Shown: positions 56,440-64,000 of the stretch, one piece after another
Numbering within the stretch: position 1 is the stretch's first letter
Layout of the letters: the number at the start of each line of letters is the position of its first letter
Assembly (NCBI RefSeq): GCF_932294415.1
Contig: NC_065535.1
Coordinates: 95,062,862 to 95,126,861 of the forward strand
DNA: 64,000 bases
Direction: 5' to 3'
DNA from: Quercus robur
Lineage: Eukaryota > Streptophyta > Magnoliopsida > Fagales > Fagaceae
Translations under genes and position numbers: made by a program
Notes under the pieces: model-generated
Told to the model about the DNA's origin: nothing
Seen by the model: only the letters and a program-made list of their open reading frames with translations
Databases searched by the model: none

Positions 56440-58712
56440 AAGAACCATCAAATGTGACAAAAGTATCACTAAATGTGAGAAATCTATGGTCTAATGTGAT
56501 GTTGGTATTGCCTAATGTGACAATGAAACCATCGAATGTAAGAAAAAGAGAAGGGGATCATCAAATGTGACAAAAGTACAGTCACATGTGATGTTGGTAC
56601 TACTTAATGTGACAATAAAACCATCAAATTTGAGAAAAATATAAAGGAATCACTATATGTGACAAAAGAATTGTCAAATTTGATATTGGAACAACACAAT
56701 ATGATAATGAAATCATTAAATTTGAGAAACAAATAAAGGAACTAATAAATGTAACAAAATAACTGTCAAATGTGATGTTAGAACTGCACAATGCGAGGAT
56801 GAAACAGTTAAATGTGAGAAAAAAGTAAGGGAACCATCAAATGTGAGAAAATAACTGTCACACGTGATGTTAGAACTGCTTAATATGACAATGGAACCAT
56901 CAAATATGAGAAAAAATAAATAAAGAAACCACTATATGTGACAAAAGAACTGTTAAATTTGATACTGAAACTACACAATGTGATAATGGAACCATGAAAT
57001 TTGAAAAACAAATAAAGGAACCACTAAATGTAACAAAATAACTGTCAAATGTGATGTTTGAACTACACAATGTGAGGATGAAACTGTCAGATGTGAGAAA
57101 AAAGTAAGGAAACCACAAAATGTGAGAAAATAACTATCACATGTGATGTTGGAACTGCACAATGTGAGAATGAAACCGTCAAATGTGAGAAAAAAGTAAG
57201 AGAACCACCCAATATGACAAAGGAACTGTCACATGTGGCAAAAACAGAGCAGATGCGATGTTGGTACTGCTTAATATGACAATAAAACCATCAAATTTGA
57301 GAAAAAAAAAAGAAGGAACCACTATATGCGACAAAAAAAACTGTCAAATGTGATATTGGAACTGCACAATGTAATAATGAAACCGTCAAATGTGAGAAAA
57401 AAATAAGGGAACCACCAAATGTGAGAAAATAACTGTCAAATGTGATGTTAAAACTGCATAATGTGAGGATGAAACCGTCAAATGTGAGAAAAAAGTAAGG
57501 GAACCACAAAATGTGACAAAAATATAGTCACATGTGATGTTGGTACTATGCAATATGAGATGGTACCATCAAATATGAGAAAAAAATAAGGTAACCATCG
57601 AATGTGACAAAAGTACAGTCACATGTGATGTTGGTACTACGTAATATGAGGATGGTACCATAAAATATGAGGAAAAAAAATAAAGGAACCACTGAATGTG
57701 ACAAAAGTACAGTCACATGTGATGTTGGTACTGCGTAATGTAAGACTGGTACCATAAAATGTGAGAAAAAAAATAAGGGAACCACCGAATGTGACAAAAG
57801 TACAGTCACATGTGATGTTAGTACTGTGCTTTGTGAGACTGGTACCATAAAATGTGAGGAAAAAAATAAGGGAACCACCGAATGTGACAAAAGTACAATC
57901 ACATGTGATATTGGTACTGCGCAATGTGAGGATAGTACCATAAAATGTGAAAAAAAAGGGAACTATCGAATGTGACAAAAGCACAGTCATATGTGATGTT
58001 GGTACTGCGCAATGTGAGGATAGTACCATCAAATGTGAGGAAAAAAATAAAGGAGCCACCAAATGTGAAATGTGGCAAAATACAATCACATGTGAGGTTG
58101 GTACTGCACAATGTGAGGATAGTACCATCAAATGTGAGAAAAAAAATAAAGGAATTACCGAATGTGATAAAAGTACAGTCACATGCGATATTGGTACTAC
58201 GCAATGTGAAGATGATACCATCAAATGTGAGAAAAAAATAAGGGAACCATCAAATGTGACAAAAGTACAATCACTTGTGATGTTAGTACTACACAATGTG
58301 AGGATGGTGACATCAAATGTGAGAAAAAAATAAAAGAACCACCGAATGTGATAAAAGTACAGTTACATGTGATGTTAATACTACACAATGTGAGGATAGT
58401 ATCATCAAATGTGAGAAAAAAAATAAGAGAATCACCGAATGTGACAAAAGTACAATCACATGTGATGTTAGTACTACACAATGTGAGGATGGTACCATCA
58501 AATGTGAGAAAAAAAATAAAGGAACCACCAAATATGACAAAAGTACAGTCACATGTGATGTTAGTATTGCATAATGTGAGGAAAGTACAATCAAATGTGA
58601 GAAAAGTACAATCAAATGTGAGAAAAAATAAGGGAACCACCGAATGTGACAAAAGTACAATCACATATGATGTTAGTACTACACAATATGAGGATGGTAC
58701 CATCAAATGTGA
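56440..58712. repeat. Minisatellite array, about 93-bp unit built from AATGTGA repeats
   Basis: About 2.3 kb. The consensus unit is made of four blocks each containing AATGTGA: 'gaatgtgacaaaagtacagtc', 'acatgtgatgttggtactg', 'cgcaatgtgaggatagtacc' and 'atcaaatgtgagaaaaaaataagg'. The right half (57600-58700) is regular; the left half is more diverged. Units keep long frames open on both strands (for example 57637-58296), but these are by-products of the periodicity. It lies in the outer insertion, just inside its right end. Confidence 0.88.
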
Positions 58713-58796
58713 TGTTTTGGTAACTTGATATAGCAGGTTGCCTACTAGTAGGTACCGTACCCCCCAAAAAAAAGAGGGGGTACTGTAGAATTACCC

Positions 58797-59560
58797 TATA
58801 TATATTTATTTATATAAAAGAGTTAACTCTTACTACGAGTCTTGTAACCCACTTGGTATTAATAGAGATATTTAAGGTTCAAATTTGTTTCTCTCTCAAC
58901 AATTGATGTATGTAAAAATTTTATTTATAAAGAAAAAGGTCGAAGGAATTCCACTTACCTAAGATAACATCAGAATTAGCACTAGAAAAAACCAAGAAAA
59001 ACACCATGAGTAGAGCGAAACAATAAAAGCACTTCATCTTGAAAAAGAAAAATACACCTCCTTTGTGTTTCTTTTTTTTTTTAGAAAAATGCTGGATGCT
59101 TTCAACCTCAAGAATCTCGTTTTTATAAGCCAATCCTAATTTATGCCATATAAGTAATATGGAATATTAATTTTACCAGATTAGGCAAATCAATAAATGA
59201 GATTTAATTAATAATTATCATATCGATATGTATGCCATTATATTGGAATCTAGACCTAATTTTAAAATTTGAATGAATCAAATGCATTTCTTTAGTATGG
59301 TATTTATGTTTATATTTTAATTCTTCTTTATGACCATTAATTTTTAATAATTTGTTATTTGCTTATTATTTTTCTAGAATAATGCTACAATTACAAATTA
59401 TTTTATAACATTTTTACAAACTGTTGATGTGGCCAACTTTTTATTGGTTTTTATCTAGGCCTACCATTAACATCACTTTTTCATTTACCAAAAACAACTC
59501 ACCACATTAACAGTTTGTAAAATTTTTTGTAAAAAAGTTTGTATCTCTACTATTATTCAT
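58797..59560. other. Resumption of the defensin-like unit beyond the insertion
   Basis: Aligned with 11.46-12.26 kb: SINE-like fragment (58838-58940), exon 1 (58959-59037) and upstream spacer with 'cttatttttctagaataatgctacaattacaaatt'. No other gene. Confidence 0.65.
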
Positions 59561-59981
59561 TTTCTATACATCCCCCTTCCAACGTCTATTTAATATTTTT
59601 TGTTGAAAATGCATTAATTGACTAATAATTAAAAAACAAAACTTCCAAAAGAAGATTAAACTAATGATTTCCTTCGATAATGTCATTTGGTAATTATCAT
59701 TAAATGCATAATAACTAATAACTACAAAAACAAAACTACCAAAAATATTCCTGTGACAATTCATAAACTACCACCAAATAAAAAACTTCCAAAGGGAGAG
59801 ATGACATATTAAACCAATAATTTTAAAAAAATCAAATGTATTATATTTTAGTAATATTTATGTGTCATGTCTTTATTTACACCAAGTTCTTATAGAATTT
59901 AATCTCTTGATAATATATAATATATAGGAGATTAAATTTTGTAAGGATGTCTTTCTCAAATTTTTTTTTTTTTTTTTTTGG

Positions 59982-60395
59982 GTAAGGATGTAGTGTAAAA
60001 TTCATGTTTTACCTCATCCAATCTCAACATAACACATCTTCTTATCACTTATTTAAAAATAGGCACAACTACACCCAATTAATTCTAATAGCCAGAAAAA
60101 TTCCAACCAAATTAGGAGTTTATTGAGATGTTATTAGGTGTGGTAGGATGTATTGAATTTTAAGTAAAATACTGATATGATAATCTCTTATTGTATGATG
60201 TAAAACATGGAAAATTATTGAATACTCCGGAAGTACCATAAATGTGTACTCCCCTCTCTTACATGAATTGTGGGTCTCATCATAAATTTAATTAGTGAGA
60301 CCCACAGTTATGTGAGAGGAGGGAGTACGCATTTATGGTACTCTGAGAGTACCCAATAATTACCCGTAAAACATGAGTTTTACATCTCATCCTTG
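59982..60395. mobile_element. MITE with GTAAGGATG/GTAAAAC ends, inverse orientation
   Basis: Reverse-complement relative of the elements at 9833-10245 and 17299-17550 ('gataatctcttattgtatgatgtaaaac' side now at right). It contains a second MITE at about 60213-60363 and therefore is the host of a nested insertion. Confidence 0.65.
60213..60363. mobile_element. Palindromic MITE (about 150 bp)
   Basis: The left arm 'aattattgaatactccggaagtaccataaatgtgtactccc' pairs with the right arm read in reverse ('aattattgggtactctcagagtaccataaatgcgtactccc'). Arms are about 55 bp, so the whole element can fold into a hairpin. No coding capacity. Confidence 0.8.
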
Positions 60396-60419
60396 CTAAA
60401 TTAGGACTCTATATATAAA

Positions 60420-61960
60420 TCAATAACACCTTGATGCTTAAAAAAAAAAAACCTATTTACATTGATAATAAACAGACAATTATTGTGCATAAAAATAATT
60501 ATAAAAAATGAAAATGTTAACAAATGTTCTAAGAACATTTCTTAGTGAATCATTTTAAGAAATTTGTTATGAGAAAAGAAAAAAAAAATGTTTTGACAAC
60601 TTTTTCTATTTCACATAAAAGTAGTGTCAGAACTTACCTAAAATGATTTCTTAACAATTGCTCTAAAGGTACCAATTAACAAGACTTTTATAATAATATC
60701 AATATTAAAATTTAAAAAGAATTTGAAATTAGCTTCATTGGTATTAGAGCATTGAAGCTAATTTGGAATTCTTTTTATGTACACAACTATGCTGTTTTTG
60801 GCTATTGCTTTTGATGCTCATCCAGCCCCATCCACAATTATCCAACTCCATCTGCGTGGTTTTAGTAGTAAATTTGCGCTTGGTAACATATTGAAAGAAA
60901 GAAAGGCAATTAAAAATTCCAAAGAGAAACTTGTAAAGCTTTTGGATGAGCCAGCGGGAATCATTAAAAAAAAAAATGAAAGCAAGGCTCGCTCTCAATA
61001 TGAGAAGGTTAATTATTGTTAGATGTCATAGCTAATTGCAAGTTGTCTTGTAAAATTGTGTTTTGATTTAGTTATAATTGTGAAATGATGTTTTGAAAAC
61101 ATGATTTTAGGTTGCATGTATGTACAAACGGAGCGAAAATCACTTCTTATTGAAGATAATATCATAATATACTTCCTATTTTTTTTCTTTCTTTATTATG
61201 GAAACCTTCCTAATTCATCTTGATTGAATATTGTTACACAACTCATACTAATGTGCACACCAACCCCTCAATTTACACTAGGAGGATTGTTGATATGGTC
61301 CTCCCTGACTAATGAAATGATGTCATTTATGCAAATATATATGTGAGCTTCTTAATCAGCACAAGGAATAAAAAATAAAGATTAGTATATGATGTCACAT
61401 TTGTATATATATCAGTATTTTATTGATTGAGAGGTTAGAGAAGACCACTTCATCAGTCTTTTTAGTGGACCTAATAATTTCTTCTCAACTGTATCCTCTA
61501 GGAGAAAGTATATGTTGTTTCTAGAATACCAAGTCAGACTCTAGTTGGTGTTTCATGGTCCAATTAAAACTTGACACCTGTATAAAATGACAGGTCAGAT
61601 ACTAGCTCACTTAAATTAAAAGTACAGAAATGCCGTTGAAAATTTTCAAACTCCCGCCCCTTTTACATGCTTTACACTTCTGTAAAATCAAAAGATTATC
61701 TTCTCCTTCTCTTTGGCACAACTGCACACACCAGCACCTTGCACCTCCATGTACTCTCTCTCTCAACTCCAAAGCTTAACAGCCACTACTTAGCACCACC
61801 GCTGGATTTAGAGATACATCACTAAACATTACCAGTTCCTACGAGAACGACCTTTGTCTTGTTGGAAAATGCCCAAAACCATCTCTTCTTCTCATTGTTT
61901 CCAAATTCCAACCTCCGACATCGGAAGTTTTCTCGTGCTTCCAACAACTGACGTTGCATC

Positions 61961-62002
<42 letters not shown>

Positions 62003-62076
62003 TCTGTTTATAGAGATGTGTTTTGTTTAAAAAAAAAAATTTGAATTATATACGTTGGATAAAATCGGACCTTACA
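60420..62076. other. Intergenic, no supported gene
   Basis: The plus frame at 60777-61022 (81 aa) has no recognised motif, and a minus frame overlaps it. Neither is supported. A long T-run occupies about 61968-61997. The last bases before 62077 (GGACCTTACA) may be the end of a 5' LTR, but I could not place its start or a matching TG. Confidence 0.45.
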
Positions 62077-64000
62077 ATTGGTGCCGTCTGTGGGGAGAGC
62101 TTATGCGTTGGCGAATATGACAGTTAGTCACGATCAAGCTCCTATCAACAAGAATCCCTCGAAAGGACCATTTTGGCAGTGGTGTGAGTTGCACGAAAGC
62201 CCCCCATCATTTCCAGGAGCACACCACCATTATCATAGCTCAGCCTCCGTTTTGGGTCATGCTTCGCAGTTCAAGGGGCTTCAGACGTCAGATACGCGCT
62301 TCCATGCACTTGTCGAGGGGCTAACTCTTGAGACCCCTAATACTTCGATTCGCTGAACCCCCTACGGACAGGGAAGCCGAGGGCTAAACCGGAATCTTTT
62401 GAAGTGCTAGACAGAACTAAGATCTTGCATGGTCCTCGGACTCAAACCTATGGAGAAACTAGACACTCCAGCGGCTAAGTGCTAGACAGAACCAAGGTCT
62501 TGCTTGGTCCTCGGACTCAAACCTATGGGAAAACTAGACACTCCAGCGGCCAAGTGCTAGACAGAACTAAGGTCTTGCATGGTCCTCAGACTCAAATTTA
62601 TGGGGAAACTAGACACTCTAACAGCCAAGTGCTAGACAGAATTAAGGTCTTGCATGGTCCTCGGACTCAAACCTATGGGGAAACTAGACACTCCAGCGGC
62701 CAAGTGCTAGACAGAACCAAGGTCTTGCGTGGTCCTCAGACTCAAACCTATGGGGAAACTAGACACTCTAACGGCCAAGTGCTAGACAGAACCAAGGTCT
62801 TGCATAGTCCTCGGACTCAAACCTATGGGGAAACTAGACATTCCAAAGGCCTAACTGCTAGACAGAACCAAGGTCTTGCATGGTCCTCGGACTCAAATCT
62901 ATGGGGAAACTAGACACTCTAACAGCCAAGTGCTAGACAGAACCAAGGTCTTGTATGGTCCTCGGACTCAAACCTATGGGGAAACTAGACACTCTAACGG
63001 CCAAGTGCTAGACAGAACCAAGGTCTTGCATGGTCCTCGGACTCAAACCTATGGAGAAACTAGACACTCCAAAGGCCTAAGTGTTAGACAGAACCAATGT
63101 CTTGCATGGTCCTCGGACTCAAACCTATGGGGAAACTAGTCACTTCAAGAAAAAAGTCTAAGTACTAGACAGAACTAAGGTCTTGCATGGTCCTCGGACT
63201 CAAACCTATGGGGAAACTAGTCACTTCAAGAAAAAAGTCTAAGTACTAGACAGAACTAAGGTCTTGCATGGTCCTCAGACTCAAACCTATAGGGAAACTA
63301 GTCACTTCAAGAAGAATCTAAGTACTAGACAGAACCAAGGTCTTGCATGGTCCTCAGACTCAAACCTATAGGGAAACTAGTCACTTCAAGAAATATCTAA
63401 ATACTGGACAGAACCAAGGTCTTACATGGTCTTCGGACTCAAACTTATGGGGAAACTAGTCACTTCAAGAAGAATCTAATTACTAGACAGAACCAAGGTC
63501 TTACATGGTCCTCGGACTCAAACCTATGGGGAAACTAGTTACTTTAAGAAAGATCTAAATACTAGACAGAACCAAGGTCTTGCATGGTTCTCAGACTCAA
63601 ACCTATGGGGAAACTAGTTACTTCAAGAAGAATCTAAGTACTAGACAAAACCAAAGTCTTGCATGGTTTCGGACTCAAACCTATGGGGAAACTAGTTACT
63701 TCAAGAAAGATCTAAGTACTAGACAGAACCAAGGTCTTGCATGGTCCTCGGACTCAAACCTATGGGGAAACTAGTTATTTCAAGAAGAACCTAAGTACTA
63801 GACAGAACCGAAGTCTTGCATGATCCTCAGACTCAAGCCTATGGGGAAACTAACTACTTCCAGCAAGAGCTTAGGTGGCAAGTAGAATCCAAATGTTGGG
63901 CGGATCCTCGGACCACAACCTTTGAAGAAATTAGCAAGATCAAGCATTCATGTAAGTTGCAAATATAGCCTAAGTATACGCTCAGTACCTCGGATCATCT
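62077..64000 (+). mobile_element. LTR-retrotransposon internal region (start), running off the window
   Basis: ATTGGTGCCGTCTGTGGGGA at 62077 resembles the primer-binding site that follows the 5' LTR in many plant Ty3-type elements, and the preceding CCTTACA fits an LTR end. The first frame (62078-62356) is short and not gag-like. The following 1.5 kb is tandem repeat, so any gag-pol lies beyond the window or is absent (a non-autonomous element). Confidence 0.55.
62400..63850 (+). repeat. Tandem array, 75-80 bp unit, about 19 copies
   Basis: The unit reads 'gctagacagaaccaaggtcttgcat', 'ggtcctcggactcaaacctatgg', 'ggaaactagacactccaacggccaagt'. The first nine or ten units are 75 bp and in frame (about 25 aa each, DRTKVLHGPRTQTYGETRHS). 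From about 63130 on, units are 78-82 bp with 'actagtcacttcaagaa..atctaagt' instead of 'cactccaacggccaagt'. The array thus has two subfamilies with a sharp switch. The frames 62479-62913, 62876-63139 and 63580-63774 only reflect the repeat. Confidence 0.88.

Larger units (their letters stand above)
18551..58796. mobile_element. 40.2-kb composite insertion bounded by inverted GGGTNATTCTACNGTACCC ends
   Basis: The left end GGGTCATTCTACTGTACCC (18551-18569) is mirrored at the right end, whose reverse complement starts GGGTAATTCTACAGTACCC (58796 downward). After each end comes a T-run and a second GGGTA/GTACC pair, so weaker similarity extends for about 60 bp. The boundaries coincide with the break in the duplicated defensin-like intron. 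I do not find a clean target-site duplication, and about 25 bp of the expected intron ('cattaaaactaaaatttagag') are missing at the join. Post-insertion deletion, or two separate elements of one family, is therefore possible. Without the nested giant element it would be about 8.7 kb. Confidence 0.55.
17995..59037 (-). pseudogene. Split defensin-like gene: exon 2 at 18.0 kb, exon 1 at 59.0 kb, 40-kb insertion in the intron
   Basis: Exon 1 (59037-58959) encodes MKCFYCFALLMVFFLVF...SDVIL with a GTAAGT donor. Exon 2 (18119-17995) has the same acceptor and phase as the intact paralogue and ends in CCCTE-stop. Flanking intron sequence matches the paralogue's intron on both sides: 'aaagctaaaaacaaattcaa' ends at 18550 and matches 11.26 kb, and 'cttgtaacccacttggtatt' from about 58840 matches 11.48 kb. 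Everything between (18551-58796) is extra DNA. In addition the fourth mature cysteine is replaced by His (ARHGG instead of SRCGG). An intron of about 40.8 kb plus a lost disulfide partner makes function doubtful, although all splice sites and both reading frames remain open. Confidence 0.72.

Noticed and set aside
57546-58706. Long minus-strand frames (up to 219 codons) in the tandem array
   Set aside because: They arise from a 93-bp (multiple of 3) repeat unit and are open on both strands. Composition is low-complexity and no start context or domain is visible.
60744-61022. 81-84 codon frames on both strands
   Set aside because: Overlapping antisense frames without motif or context; no reason to prefer either.
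62479-63774. Repeat-encoded frames with the DRTKVLHGPRTQTYGETRHS motif
   Set aside because: A direct product of the 75-bp tandem unit; frame is lost where the unit length changes. Not treated as a protein gene.

Overview
The window looks like nuclear DNA of a woody eudicot. Reasons: AT-rich intergenic sequence, plant-type introns, plant-specific families (plant mobile domain, B3/REM, defensin-like peptides), and dense layers of LINEs, SINEs, MITEs, solo LTRs and Mutator-like DNA. I suspect Fagaceae (oak/chestnut), but the sequence alone does not prove it. No rRNA, tRNA or CRISPR was found.

Region 1 (about 1.4-18.5 kb, resuming at 58.8-60.4 kb) is a tandem cluster of small, two-exon, minus-strand genes for defensin-like cysteine-rich peptides, in units of roughly 7-8 kb. 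The copy at 10710-11684 is intact. The copy at 2590-3472 has lost its first ATG. A further exon-1 remnant lies at 2335-2424. The last copy has exon 2 at 17995-18119 and exon 1 at 58959-59037, split by about 40 kb of inserted DNA and missing one cysteine. Comparing units shows empty sites for two solo LTRs (5845-7134 and 8891-9620, each with a 5-bp target-site duplication), and for a SINE and a LINE.

Region 2 (18551-58796) is the 40.2-kb insertion inside the last defensin-like intron. Its ends are similar and inverted (GGGTNATTCTACNGTACCC). It contains a LINE fragment, unrecognised sequence, a 2.3-kb tandem array and, nested within it, a giant Mutator-like element.

Region 3 (24574-56134) is the highlight: a 31.6-kb Mutator-like element with about 97-bp terminal inverted repeats and a 10-bp target-site duplication (TGTTAATGAG on both sides). 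It encodes an 881-codon MURA-type transposase, a five-exon plant-mobile-domain protein, a 377-aa putative plant-transposon-domain protein, a viroplasmin/RNase H1-N-terminal-like protein, three members of an unrecognised small coiled-coil family (here called ENNxM) and an apparently intact four-exon B3 (REM-like) gene. It also carries a decayed second B3 gene and exon-sized pieces resembling aldo-keto reductase, an ABCC transporter, a PLAA/DOA1-like WD40 protein and beta-galactosidase, with splice sites still visible.

About 30 copies of a fixed-geometry dyad, TAACTCGAT-N9-ATCGAGTTA (9+9+9 bp), form five clusters. Two abut the terminal repeats, and every cluster lies upstream of an element gene. 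The inference is a self-recognition or anti-silencing system: element-encoded factors acting on element-specific promoter repeats, analogous in design to VANDAL/VANC but with different components. Region 4 (62.1-64.0 kb) is the start of an LTR-retrotransposon internal region, with a primer-binding-site-like sequence and a 75-80 bp tandem array.
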